NCBI RefSeq assembly: GCF_039532215.1
Contig: NZ_BAAARN010000001.1
Location: 1,196,391 to 1,260,390, forward strand
Origin: Pedococcus aerophilus
GTDB lineage: Bacteria; Actinomycetota; Actinomycetes; Actinomycetales; Dermatophilaceae
Reading direction: 5' to 3'
DNA: 64,000 nt
The notes beneath the pieces were generated by a model. It searched no databases. It had not been told where the DNA came from and worked only from the letters and a program-made list of their open reading frames with translations. The position numbers and the translations under genes were made by a program. Each line of letters starts with the position of its first letter. The first letter of the stretch is position 1. Shown piece after piece: positions 43,398 through 51,588 of the stretch.

Positions 43398-44201
43398 ATG
43401 AGCACTGTCACGCCCAGCTCCTCCGTCGACGACCCGATCAGCATGGACGTGCCCGCCGATGTCGTCGAGGACGTCCTCGAGGGCTCGCTCGAGGACAAGG
43501 CGGTCAACCCCCCACCGGAACCGGAGGCTGCGGCGACCGGGGCGGCGGTCTGGGACCCGCTCAACGCCCTCACCGCAGGCACCGCCGAGCCTGCCGCCCG
43601 CTTCCGCTACGACGTGCGGTCCGGGGACTGGTGGTGGTCGCCGGGGATGTTCGACCTGCACGGCCTCACCGAGGGTGACGTCGAACCCAGCACCGAGCTG
43701 CTGATGTCCCACAAGCACCCCGAGGACCTGGCAGCGACGGAGCAGACCCTGCGCAGCGTCCTCGCGTCGGGCGAGCCGTTCTGCTGCCGCCACCGCGTGG
43801 TCGACACCCACGGTCGGGTGCGCGAGGTGCTGTCCGTCGGCGAGGCGGTCTGCGACGCCGACGGTCGGATCACCACGGTCCAGGGGTACTTCGTCGACCT
43901 CACGGCGGCCTTCAGCGCCGCGACCGAGCGCGCGAGCGCCACGGCACGCGCCATCGAGCAGCGTCGCCCCGCGGTGGACCCCACGATCGAGCAGGCCAAA
44001 GGGGTGCTCATCGCGGCGTTCCGCCTCAGCCCCGACGCCGCCCTCGAGCTCCTGACGTGGCGCTCGGAGGAGATCCGCGTCGACCTGTCCGTGGTGTCCC
44101 GCGGCCTCGTCGCCGAGTTCCACTCGCTGCAGGACGACAACCTGAGCGCGGCCCGGCGCGCCTGCGCCCACCTCGGGTTGATGGCGCTCGACGAGGACTA
44201 G
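43398..44201 (+). CDS. PAS and ANTAR domain regulator
   Basis: A 267-aa cytosolic protein. The first 55 residues are acidic and low in complexity. A PAS fold follows (FRYDVRSGDWWWSPGMFDLHGL, then HPEDLAATEQTL and GRVREVLSVGEAVCDADGR). Residues about 195-250 form an ANTAR RNA-binding domain (DPTIEQAKGVLIAAFRLSPDAALELL). In the known family, ANTAR proteins bind two-hexaloop RNAs and prevent transcription termination, with the PAS domain as sensor. ATG 43398 follows GAGAG. It stands alone between the import operon and the copper-type cluster. I found no obvious target hairpin pair next to it. Confidence 0.87.
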   Translation: MSTVTPSSSVDDPISMDVPADVVEDVLEGSLEDKAVNPPPEPEAAATGAAVWDPLNALTAGTAEPAARFRYDVRSGDWWWSPGMFDLHGLTEGDVEPSTELLMSHKHPEDLAATEQTLRSVLASGEPFCCRHRVVDTHGRVREVLSVGEAVCDADGRITTVQGYFVDLTAAFSAATERASATARAIEQRRPAVDPTIEQAKGVLIAAFRLSPDAALELLTWRSEEIRVDLSVVSRGLVAEFHSLQDDNLSAARRACAHLGLMALDED

Positions 44202-44222
44202 CCGGCTGATCGGTTCCGCGGC

Positions 44223-44738
44223 TCAACGCACCTGCACCTTGAGCAGCCGCAGGGCCGGGTGGTGGGTCTCCACCTCGTACGTCCCGGGCTGGTCGGTGAC
44301 GAGGTCGAGCGTCGCCGGCTCACCGGCGACGAGCTCGGCCTCCTTCTCGAAGCCGTGGGCGTGCAGCTCGTCGTCGTGGTCGCTGGTCACCGTGAGCCGC
44401 AAGGTCTGACCCACCCCGAGCTCGACGACGGACGGGCCCGGGTCGATCTTCTTACCGGTCACCGTGACCGAGAGCTGCTTGGCTCCTGCCGGCAGTCCGT
44501 CCGCCGCGGCTGTCGTGGGAGCCGTCGTGGGCGCCTGCGGCACCTCCGTGGCCGAGGGGCTCGTCGAGGGGCCGGCGGCCCCACCGGTCGCCGCCGTGGC
44601 GGCGGGCGCGGCGGGCGCGGCGGGCGCGGCGGGCTCTGTGGCCGAGGAGCAGCCGGCTAGCGCCAGTGCCGCGACGGCGGTGACGACTCCCCGGCGCAAG
44701 AGGGCGGAACGGTGGGTGTGCAGCATGGTTCGGGTCAT
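44223..44738 (-). CDS. Cupredoxin-like lipoprotein
   Basis: The 171-aa product has a signal peptide with a lipobox (ALALAGC), then a long Pro/Ala/Thr-rich spacer (about residues 32-80). The folded C-terminal 90 residues look like a cupredoxin-type beta-sandwich: LSVTVTGKKIDPG, LGVGQTLRLTVTSDHDDELHAHGFEKE, and ETHHPALRLLKVQV at the end. Histidine-rich segments (HDDELHAH, THH) could bind copper, though the classic Cys/Met ligands are missing. It overlaps copC by 4 bp, which supports a place in periplasmic copper handling. Confidence 0.72.
   Translation of the reverse strand: MTRTMLHTHRSALLRRGVVTAVAALALAGCSSATEPAAPAAPAAPAATAATGGAAGPSTSPSATEVPQAPTTAPTTAAADGLPAGAKQLSVTVTGKKIDPGPSVVELGVGQTLRLTVTSDHDDELHAHGFEKEAELVAGEPATLDLVTDQPGTYEVETHHPALRLLKVQVR
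44600..44634. repeat. 9-bp tandem repeat coding for Pro-Ala-Ala
   Basis: GGCGGGCGC-type 9-mers are repeated about four times in the spacer of the lipoprotein gene, encoding repeated Ala-Pro-Ala units. Likely to vary in copy number. Confidence 0.7.
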
Positions 44739-45352
44739 GGGTTCCTGGCCTTTCGGTGGCGGAGCAGGGAGCGGGTGAGGGGGTAGCCGAGGACCGCCAC
44801 GAGGGCGGCAGCGACGAGGGCCAGCCACGGGGGGCCACCCCCGTCGTGGCGCGCCGGCTCGGCGAGGACCGGGTCGGCGACCGTAGGGAGGGGGGTCGGG
44901 TCGGCGGCGGTGGTGGGGCTGCCGGCGGCACCTGTCCCGGCGGCGACGGTGAAGGTGAACGTGTCCGAGACGGGGTGCCCGTCGTCGGACGTGACCCTCC
45001 AGTCGACGCGGTACGTGCCGCCGCCCAGACCGGCACCCAGCGTCTGCCGGACCTCGTCGTCGACGACACGGGCCGGGCCGGTGGACACGACCTCGCCGTC
45101 GGGCCCGGTCACGCGCACAGCCGTGCCGACCCCGATCGGCGGCTCGTTGAACCGCAGGACCACCTCCTGAGGTGCGGACGCCACGCTCGACGCGGCGGCC
45201 GGTGTCGTCGACCGGAGCCGGGCGTGGGCGGCCGCCGGGCCCGCGGCGGCGACGCCGGTGGCCACCACGGCCACCGACGTCACCAGCAGGGCGAGGGTGC
45301 GGCGCAGCGACGCCCTGGGCCGGGAGGTGCCGGGTCGGGCGGAGCGCGTCAC
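44735..45352 (-). CDS. copC: CopC-like copper-binding protein with C-terminal membrane anchor
   Basis: The 205-aa protein has a Sec signal peptide ending at AAA-H, which leaves His43 as the mature N-terminal residue, the usual first Cu(II) ligand of CopC. Other ligand-type residues are in SDDGHPVSD. The Ig-like fold is recognisable (RLRSTTPAAASSVASAPQEVVLRFNEP, then TYRVDWRVTS). After a spacer there is one membrane helix (PWLALVAAALVAVLGYPL), so it is anchored outside the cell. It starts with GTG, overlapping the YcnI-type gene by 4 bp. No CopD domain is fused. Confidence 0.88.
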   Translation of the reverse strand: MTRSARPGTSRPRASLRRTLALLVTSVAVVATGVAAAGPAAAHARLRSTTPAAASSVASAPQEVVLRFNEPPIGVGTAVRVTGPDGEVVSTGPARVVDDEVRQTLGAGLGGGTYRVDWRVTSDDGHPVSDTFTFTVAAGTGAAGSPTTAADPTPLPTVADPVLAEPARHDGGGPPWLALVAAALVAVLGYPLTRSLLRHRKARNP

Positions 45353-46077
45353 GCCTCCACCCGGCGACGGCGAGCCACGACCTGGGCGCCGATCCCGAGC
45401 AGGGCGACGAGGAGCGCACCTCCCGCGAGCCCTCGGGCCACCGGGTCGGTGGGGTCGGCGTCGGCCCCGACGGGCGCTGCCGCCTCGGCACCGGCTGTGG
45501 TCGCGGCCACGGGGTTACCCCCGTCAGCGGCGGCGGTCACGTCGAACTGCGGAGCCGGGTGCTCTGGCTCGGGGTCACCCGCGGCCTGGGGGGTGGCCCA
45601 CTCGACGACCTCGCCGTCGCTGTAGGTCTGCGCCACCGGTAGCACGACGGTGCCGGACGTCGGCAGTGGTCCGGCACTGACGGCGAACTCCTGGTACTGC
45701 CCCGGCGCGATCGCCTGGTCGCCGGTGGCGGTCCAGGTCACCGTGCGCGCAGCCTTGGTGAGCGTGCTGCCGTCGAGGGTCACCGGCGTGGGGAGAGTCG
45801 CCTCGGTGACGGTGGCGGTCCAGCCCGGCAGCGGCCGCACCGACACGTGCCGGAACGGCTGGTCCTGAGGGAGTGTGAGCACCACCTTCGTCGTCGAGGC
45901 GTCGTCCGACTCGTTCGGCACCCTGAAGGTCAACCCGGCGTAGCTGCCGGCGACCGTCGAGTCCGGCTTGACCCTGACGTGGGCCGAGGCGGGGAGGGCC
46001 GAGGCGGCCAGCACGGCCAGGGCCAGGGCGGTGGCGGGGGTGGTGCGCGCGCGCAGGCGCGTGGAAAGAGGGTTCAT
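45349..46077 (-). CDS. YcnI-like (DUF1775) copper-associated protein
   Basis: A 242-aa exported protein. The signal peptide ends at SA-H, leaving His33 as the N-terminus of the mature chain, the mono-histidine copper site known in YcnI. The domain runs through HVRVKPDSTVAGSYAGLTFRVPNES and PGWTATVTE to GQYQEFAVSAG. A C-terminal helix (GGALLVALLGIGAQVVA) followed by arginines anchors it in the membrane. It leads the copC operon. ATG 46077 follows AAGGA at 9 bases. Copper-responsive control is likely, but I saw no clear operator. Confidence 0.88.
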   Translation of the reverse strand: MNPLSTRLRARTTPATALALAVLAASALPASAHVRVKPDSTVAGSYAGLTFRVPNESDDASTTKVVLTLPQDQPFRHVSVRPLPGWTATVTEATLPTPVTLDGSTLTKAARTVTWTATGDQAIAPGQYQEFAVSAGPLPTSGTVVLPVAQTYSDGEVVEWATPQAAGDPEPEHPAPQFDVTAAADGGNPVAATTAGAEAAAPVGADADPTDPVARGLAGGALLVALLGIGAQVVARRRRVEA

Positions 46078-46221
46078 CGAGGTGGGTCCTTCGTCTGGTG
46101 CGCCGGGACGCCGAGGAGCGTCACGGGCGCGGGAGTTCGGTGGGTGAGGTGGGCACCCGGCCGCGCTCCGCGCCATACGCACCCGTGCGTCAGGGACGCT
46201 GACGAGGGAGGAGGCGTTCGT

Positions 46222-46851
46222 TCAGGAGGTGGCCGGGGCGGGCGACCACGGGGGCCCCCGACGACCGACGTCACCGGGCACGACGACCGGGGCGGTGGGC
46301 GCCAGGAGGGCACCGAGGACGGTCGCCGGACGCAGCGCCGTGGGCAGCCGGACCGGAGCCGGCGGGGTCGGCCACACGAGTCCGGCGAGGAACCACACGG
46401 CTGCTTCGCCGCGCGCGAGCAGGAGGGCCAGCAGGACCGCTGCGCCGGCGTGCGCCACGACCATTCCCGCGCCCGCGAGCCCGTGGTGCGGCATCGCCGC
46501 CATGCCGGCGGCCCCTGCCTCGGCGCACACGGTGCTCGCCCCGTTCGTGAGGTGGTCGGCGTGGGCGTGCACGACGGTGACGCAGCTGCCGGCGGTGCTG
46601 GCGTACGAGAATGCTTGGTGCAGAACGAGTTGCGAGACCCCGAGCGCCGCGACCAACGCGGTGCGGCCGAGGCGCCGGTGGGTCACGAGGACGCCGACCC
46701 ACCACGTCGCGAACAGCAGAGCCGCCGCACCGGTCGCCGAGGGGGCGTTGCCCCCACCGACCAGGTGGGCACCGAGCGAGAGCCCGTATGCCGCAAGCGC
46801 CAGACCGAGGGCACGCGCGAGCCGCAGTGTCCCCGTCCCTGCCGCGACCAT
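46222..46851 (-). CDS. His-rich membrane protein near the copC cluster
   Basis: I do not recognise a named family. From ATG 46851 it has 209 aa with five or so hydrophobic helices. The long outside loop is rich in metal-ligand residues: SCVTVVHAHADHL, VCAEAGAAGMAAMPHHGL and MVVAHAG. The C-terminal 40 residues are Pro/Arg-rich. An upstream GTG at 46884 is possible. It lies 145 bp in front of the ycnI-copC-lipoprotein operon on the same strand, so a role in copper traffic is likely but unproven. Confidence 0.6.
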   Translation of the reverse strand: MVAAGTGTLRLARALGLALAAYGLSLGAHLVGGGNAPSATGAAALLFATWWVGVLVTHRRLGRTALVAALGVSQLVLHQAFSYASTAGSCVTVVHAHADHLTNGASTVCAEAGAAGMAAMPHHGLAGAGMVVAHAGAAVLLALLLARGEAAVWFLAGLVWPTPPAPVRLPTALRPATVLGALLAPTAPVVVPGDVGRRGPPWSPAPATS

Positions 46852-46937
46852 GCGCACCAGAGTACGCACCGCGCCCGCGAACACCGCAAAGCCCCGCGCT
46901 CCGCGGGCCTGGCAACGGCAGCAGTCGTGGCGGCCGG

Positions 46938-47306
46938 TCAGGCGGGGGCCATCGCCTCCAGGACACCGGCAAGGGTGCGCGGGCTGAACGGCTTGATGAC
47001 GTACCGGTCCGCCCCGGCGTCGAGTCCGCTCTGGCGGTCCTCGGGACGGGCCATCGCGCTGAGGAAGACGATCGGCGTCGACCGGAGGAAGGCCTCGCGC
47101 CGTAGGGACCGGCAGACGTCGAGACCGGTCACCCCCGGCATCACCACGTCGAGCACGATGACGGCGGGATGAAGGCCCCCGGCCAGCAGGGCGAGCGCGT
47201 GCTCGCCCGACTCCGCGGCGACCGGGTCGTAGCCGGCCATGCGAGCGGTGAGGGACACCAGATGACGGATGTCGGCGTCGTCATCGACGACCAGCGCCAC
47301 TGCCAT
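46938..47306 (-). CDS. Single-domain response regulator
   Basis: This 122-aa receiver domain has no output domain. The acidic pair VVDDDADIR, the phosphorylation site VIVLDVVMPG, the switch serine in IVFLSAM and lysine in VIKPFSP are all present, so it should be phosphorylated normally. ATG 47306 follows AGGAAGG. There is no kinase beside it; the nearest is the large histidine kinase at 51.6-54.3 kb. A perfect 8-bp-arm inverted repeat lies 42 bases upstream. Confidence 0.9.
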   Translation of the reverse strand: MAVALVVDDDADIRHLVSLTARMAGYDPVAAESGEHALALLAGGLHPAVIVLDVVMPGVTGLDVCRSLRREAFLRSTPIVFLSAMARPEDRQSGLDAGADRYVIKPFSPRTLAGVLEAMAPA

Positions 47307-47347
47307 GGTCGTGCCTTCCTGTCGTTTGAGCTGACCTGCCTGACCCC

Positions 47348-47367
47348 CGATGACAACGATGTCATCG
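47348..47367. promoter_or_regulatory. Inverted repeat upstream of the response regulator
   Basis: CGATGACA and TGTCATCG flank ACGA. The patch is AT-rich for this genome and sits in the promoter area of the response regulator. A regulator binding site is likely; which protein binds is unknown. Confidence 0.45.
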
Positions 47368-47506
47368 AACATCTCCGTGCGTGGACGTTTGGCCGGAGGC
47401 CGTCGCGAAGAGGTCCGAACAGCCGACCCCGCACCGCCTCCAACCGGGCAAGTCCGACACCCGCCCGCCCCCTGGCAGCCCGTTCGCCGACCCCGGCGTA
47501 CTCGAC

Positions 47507-47526
47507 CTACCCTCACGTGAGGGTAG
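47507..47526 (+). promoter_or_regulatory. 20-bp palindromic MerR operator in the merR promoter
   Basis: CTACCCTCACGTGAGGGTAG is a perfect 20-bp palindrome. It lies between CTCGAC (47501-47506) and TAGAGT (47524-47529), a -35/-10-like pair with a 17-base spacer. This is the usual place for MerR-type operators, 30 bases before the merR start, and points to self-control. Confidence 0.7.
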
Positions 47527-47557
47527 AGTCATCCCCCGGACCACCCTCGAGCCAAGG

Positions 47558-47953
47558 ATGCGTGTGACCTCCCCGCCCCGTATGCAGATCGGTGACGTCG
47601 CCGACCGCACGGGACTGTCCCTGCGCACCATCCGCCACTACGAGGAGGTGGGACTGCTGCCCGAGTCCCGCCGCAGTTCGGGCGGCTTCCGTCTCTACGA
47701 CGAGCAGGCCGTCGCGCGGTTGCTGCTCATCAAGCGGATGAAGCCCCTGGACTTCTCGCTCGAGGAGATGCGCGACCTCATCGACCTGCGCGACCGGCTG
47801 ACCGGACCCGACCTGTCGTCCGCCACCCGCGCCGACCTGCGCGAGCGACTCGCGAGCTACCACGCCCTCGTCGACCAGAAGCTGACCCGGCTGCGCCAAC
47901 AGGCGGACAGCGCGCAGGCCTTCGCCGACCAGCTCGCCGCCGAGCTGGCCTAG
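47558..47953 (+). CDS. MerR family transcriptional regulator
   Basis: A 131-aa MerR protein from ATG 47558 (ATG 47582 at MQIGDVAD is the other option). The helix-turn-helix reads MQIGDVADRTGLSLRTIRHYEEVGLLPESRR, followed by GGFRLYDEQAVARLLLIKRMKPL and a long dimer helix. The C-terminal part has no cysteines, so it is not a metal or SoxR-type redox sensor; the ligand is unknown. A perfect palindrome stands in its promoter. A SulP transporter gene follows 111 bp downstream and is probably in the same unit. Confidence 0.88.
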   Translation: MRVTSPPRMQIGDVADRTGLSLRTIRHYEEVGLLPESRRSSGGFRLYDEQAVARLLLIKRMKPLDFSLEEMRDLIDLRDRLTGPDLSSATRADLRERLASYHALVDQKLTRLRQQADSAQAFADQLAAELA

Positions 47954-48064
47954 CCCAGCCCCACCGCGCCATACCCCCTTTTCCCCCGACCTCAGGCCCC
48001 GCCACGACGACGTGCCGGGCCAGGCCGCCCCGCGGCCCCGAACCCACGTCCCAGGAGCACCATC

Positions 48065-49591
48065 GTGTCCGCCCCACCCGCACCCACCGCTGCCCCGGCC
48101 GCCCGCACGGCCGTCGAGGACGTCACCTCGGTCCGCGCCGCCCTGCGGTCACCGAAGCGTCTGCGCACCGAGGTCCTCGCCGGCCTCGTCGTGGCCTTGG
48201 CGCTGATCCCCGAGGCGATCTCGTTCTCGATCATCGCCGGGGTCGACCCGCGCGTCGGCCTGTTCGCCTCGTTCACCATGGCCGTCTCGATCGCCTTCCT
48301 CGGCGGCCGTCCGGCGATGATCTCGGCCGCCACGGGCGCGGTCGCCCTCGTCATCGCTCCGGTGATGCGCGACCACGGCATCGACCACCTCATCGCGACC
48401 GTGATCCTCGGCGGCCTGATCCAGGTCGCGCTCGGCGCCCTGGGCGTCGCGAAGCTCATGCGCTTCATCCCCCGCTCGGTGATGATCGGCTTCGTCAACG
48501 CGCTGGCCATCCTCATCTTCCTGGCGCAGGTGCCGCACCTCGTCGGCGTGCCCTGGGCGGTCTACCCGCTGGTGGCGGTGGGCCTCCTCGTGATCGTGCT
48601 CCTGCCGAGGCTCACCACCGCAGTGCCCGCCCCCCTGGTCGCGATCGTCGCGCTGACGGTGTTCACCCTCGCCACCGCACTGGCCGTCCCGACGGTGGGC
48701 GACGAAGGCACCCTGCCGGACAGCCTGCCCACACTGGGCCTCCCGAACGTCCCGCTCACCCTCGAGACGCTGTCGATCATCGGGCCGTACGCGCTGGCCC
48801 TCGCGCTCGTCGGGTTGATGGAGTCGCTGATGACGGCCAAGCTCGTCGACGACGTCACCGACACCCGCTCGGACAAGACCCGTGAGGCGTGGGGGCAGGG
48901 CGGCGCGAACATCATCACCGGCTTCTTCGGTGGCATGGGCGGCTGCGCGATGATCGGCCAGACGATGATCAACGTGAAGGCCTCGGGGGCACGGACCCGC
49001 ATCTCGACCTTCCTGGCCGGGGTGTTCCTCCTGGTCCTCGTCGTCGGGCTCGGCGACATCGTCGGCAGGATCCCGATGGCCGCCCTCGTCGCCGTCATGG
49101 TCATGGTGTCCGTCGGCACGATGGACTGGCACAGCCTGCGGCCGGCCACGCTGCGACGTATGCCGCGCAGCGAGACCCTCGTGATGGTCACGACCGTGGC
49201 CGTGGTCGTGGCCACGCACAACCTCGCGATCGGTGTCATCGTCGGTGTCGTGGTCGCCATGGTGCTGTTCGCCCGCCGCGTCGCTCACGTCGTCGAGGTC
49301 ATCGACGTCGGCCACCCCGACGAGCACACCCGGGTCTACGCCGTCGTCGGCGAGCTCTTCTTCGCCTCGAGCAACGACCTGGTCGACCAGTTCGACTACG
49401 TGGGCGACCCCGCCAACGTGGTCATCGATCTGTCGCGGTCCCACATCTGGGACGCGTCCACCGTCGCCACTCTCGACGCGATCACCACGAGGTATGCCGC
49501 CAAGGGCACGAGCGTGACGATCCGCGGCCTCGACGAGGCCAGTCAGGAGCGCCACGCTCGCCTCGCGGGACACCTCGGCGCAGGGCACTGA
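48065..49591 (+). CDS. SulP family anion transporter with STAS domain
   Basis: The 508-aa transporter has about 12 membrane helices. The SulP signature is EVLAGLVVALALIPEAISFSIIAG, with GGRPAMISAATGAVALVI and FFGGMGGCAMIGQT in the core. The C-terminal 100 residues form a cytosolic STAS domain (VYAVVGELFFASSNDLVDQF, VVIDLSRSHIWDASTVATLD). Members carry sulfate, bicarbonate or dicarboxylates; the sequence does not decide which. It starts with GTG at 48065 behind AGGAG. Confidence 0.9.
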   Translation: MSAPPAPTAAPAARTAVEDVTSVRAALRSPKRLRTEVLAGLVVALALIPEAISFSIIAGVDPRVGLFASFTMAVSIAFLGGRPAMISAATGAVALVIAPVMRDHGIDHLIATVILGGLIQVALGALGVAKLMRFIPRSVMIGFVNALAILIFLAQVPHLVGVPWAVYPLVAVGLLVIVLLPRLTTAVPAPLVAIVALTVFTLATALAVPTVGDEGTLPDSLPTLGLPNVPLTLETLSIIGPYALALALVGLMESLMTAKLVDDVTDTRSDKTREAWGQGGANIITGFFGGMGGCAMIGQTMINVKASGARTRISTFLAGVFLLVLVVGLGDIVGRIPMAALVAVMVMVSVGTMDWHSLRPATLRRMPRSETLVMVTTVAVVVATHNLAIGVIVGVVVAMVLFARRVAHVVEVIDVGHPDEHTRVYAVVGELFFASSNDLVDQFDYVGDPANVVIDLSRSHIWDASTVATLDAITTRYAAKGTSVTIRGLDEASQERHARLAGHLGAGH

Positions 49592-49716
49592 CGCCGGAGA
49601 GAGGAGACTGGCTCGTGACGCAGGTCGTCGGAGCCGTCGAACCGCCTCCGGTGACCGCACCCCCAGCACTTCGCACGACCACCACCGCACGACGCAGGAC
49701 AACCCGAAGGACACCG

Positions 49717-49779
49717 ATGAAGACTGAACAGCACGCACGTCGTGCCCACTGCACCCCCACGATGGGAGCCCGACGATGA
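49717..49779 (+). CDS. Possible 20-aa leader peptide coupled to RNase J
   Basis: A short frame starts at ATG 49717 behind GAAGG (6-base spacing), encodes MKTEQHARRAHCTPTMGARR, and ends in TGA overlapping the RNase J ATG as ATGA. The frame is open further back to a GTG at 49615 behind GAGAGGAG, which would give 54 aa. RNase J has no good ribosome site of its own, so ribosomes ending here may start it. Whether the peptide matters is unknown; chance is possible. Confidence 0.4.
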   Translation: MKTEQHARRAHCTPTMGARR

Positions 49780-51476
49780 GTCGCCGCAGCTCAGGACGTG
49801 GCCGCCGCACCAAGGACGCCCTCGCTCCCCTCCCGAAGGGCGGTCTGCGGGTCGTTCCCCTCGGCGGGCTCGGTGAGATCGGCCGCAACATGACGGTCTT
49901 CGAGCACGAGGGCCGCCTGATGATCGTCGACTGCGGCGTGCTTTTCCCCGAGGAGCACCAGCCCGGCGTCGACGTGATCCTGCCCGACTTCAGCTGGATC
50001 CGAGACAGGCTCGACACAATCGACGCCATCGTCCTCACCCACGGTCACGAGGACCACATCGGCGGTGTGCCCTACCTCCTGCGCGAGCGCAGCGACATCC
50101 CCGTGGTGGGCTCGAAGCTCACGCTGGCCTTCATCGAGGCCAAGCTCAAGGAGCACCGCATCACCCCCACCACGGTCGAGGTGCGCGAGGGCGACCGCCG
50201 CACCTTCGGGGCGTTCGACTGCGAGTTCATCGCCGTCAACCACTCCATCCCGGACGGCCTCGCGGTCGCCATCCGTACCGCTGCCGGCCTGGTCCTGCAC
50301 ACCGGTGACTTCAAGATGGACCAGTTCCCGCTCGACGGCCGGGTCACCGACCTGCGCGCGTTCGCCCGACTCGGCGAGGAGGGGGTGGACCTCTTCCTGT
50401 CCGACTCGACCAACGCCGAGGTCCCCGGCTTCACCATCTCCGAGGGCGAGCTCTCCCCCGCCATCGACACGGTCTTCCGCACCACCAAGGGCCGGGTCAT
50501 CGTCTCGAGCTTCGCCAGCCACGTGCACCGCATCCAGCAGGTGCTCGACACGGCGCACGAGCACGGCCGCAAGGTCGCCTTCGTCGGCCGCTCCATGGTG
50601 CGCAACATGGGGATCGCCTCCGAGCTCGGCTACCTCAACATCCCGCAGGGCCTGGTCGTCGACCTCAAGAAGCTCGAGAACCTCCCGGCGGACAAGATCG
50701 CCCTCATCTGCACCGGGTCGCAGGGTGAGCCGCTCGCGGCGCTGTCCCGCATGGCCCGTCGCGACCACCCGATCGAGGTCACCGAGGGGGACACCGTGCT
50801 GCTCGCCAGCTCGCTGATCCCCGGCAACGAGAACGCCATCTACCGCGTCATCAACGAGCTGACCCGCTGGGGCGCGAACGTCGTCCACAAGGGCAACGCC
50901 AAGGTGCACGTCTCCGGACACGCCAGCGCCGGCGAGCTCTCCTACTGCTACAACATCATCAAGCCCCGCAACGTGCTCCCGGTGCACGGCGAATGGCGCC
51001 ACCTCCGCGCCAACGCCGACATCGCGATCCGCACCGGCGTGCCCGCCGACAAGGCCTTCATCGCCGAGGACGGGTCGGTCATCGACCTCGTCGCCGGCAA
51101 GGCGCGCGTCAGCGGAAAGGTCCAGGCCGGCATGGTCTACGTCGACGGCGGTGCCGTGGGCGGTGCGACCGAGGAGACGCTGCACATCCGCCGGACGCTG
51201 GCCGAGGAGGGTGTGCTGACGATCGTCTGCATCGTCGACCCGGACACGGGCAAGCTCACGGAGGACCCCGACTACATGGTCCACGGCCTCGCCACCGGCA
51301 CCATCGACTTCACCGACGCGACCGCGGCCATCCAGCAGGCGCTGTTCAAGGCGTCCAAGGACGGCGTGGAGGACCTCGACCAGATCGAGGAGCTGGTCCG
51401 CAAGGCCACCTCCAACTGGGTGCACCGCAAGCACCGCCGCAGCCCACTGATCATCCCCGTGATCGTCGACGCCTGA
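49776..51476 (+). CDS. rnj: Ribonuclease J
   Basis: The 566-aa metallo-beta-lactamase/beta-CASP nuclease degrades and matures RNA from the 5' end and also cuts internally. The zinc motif is LTHGHEDHIGG; further ligands are in VNHSIPDG, LHTGDFKMD and the beta-CASP SGHASAGEL. The C-terminal region (EELVRKATSNWVHRKHRRSPLIIPVI) mediates dimer and tetramer contact. The N-terminal 15 residues are basic. The ATG overlaps a small upstream frame by 4 bp. It ends 113 bp from the convergent histidine kinase, with a hairpin between. Confidence 0.95.
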   Translation: MSRRSSGRGRRTKDALAPLPKGGLRVVPLGGLGEIGRNMTVFEHEGRLMIVDCGVLFPEEHQPGVDVILPDFSWIRDRLDTIDAIVLTHGHEDHIGGVPYLLRERSDIPVVGSKLTLAFIEAKLKEHRITPTTVEVREGDRRTFGAFDCEFIAVNHSIPDGLAVAIRTAAGLVLHTGDFKMDQFPLDGRVTDLRAFARLGEEGVDLFLSDSTNAEVPGFTISEGELSPAIDTVFRTTKGRVIVSSFASHVHRIQQVLDTAHEHGRKVAFVGRSMVRNMGIASELGYLNIPQGLVVDLKKLENLPADKIALICTGSQGEPLAALSRMARRDHPIEVTEGDTVLLASSLIPGNENAIYRVINELTRWGANVVHKGNAKVHVSGHASAGELSYCYNIIKPRNVLPVHGEWRHLRANADIAIRTGVPADKAFIAEDGSVIDLVAGKARVSGKVQAGMVYVDGGAVGGATEETLHIRRTLAEEGVLTIVCIVDPDTGKLTEDPDYMVHGLATGTIDFTDATAAIQQALFKASKDGVEDLDQIEELVRKATSNWVHRKHRRSPLIIPVIVDA

Positions 51477-51538
51477 TCCACCTGCGGGTATGGCGCGTGA
51501 CGGTCATTCGTCGCACGCCCACCGGCCCCGCGCCATAC

Positions 51539-51580
51539 GAACGCCGCGCCGCCCGACCACGGTCAGGGGGCGCGGCGTTC
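51539..51580. terminator. Bidirectional terminator between rnj and the histidine kinase
   Basis: GAACGCCGCGCC and its complement form a perfect 12-bp stem around an 18-base loop that can pair further inside. It lies between two convergent genes. Confidence 0.7.
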
Positions 51581-51588
51581 GCGCACGG

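Noticed and set aside
48149-50038. A 629-codon minus-strand open frame
   Set aside because: It is the opposite strand of the SulP gene and the start of rnj; the product is Asp/His/Arg-rich filler with no domain.
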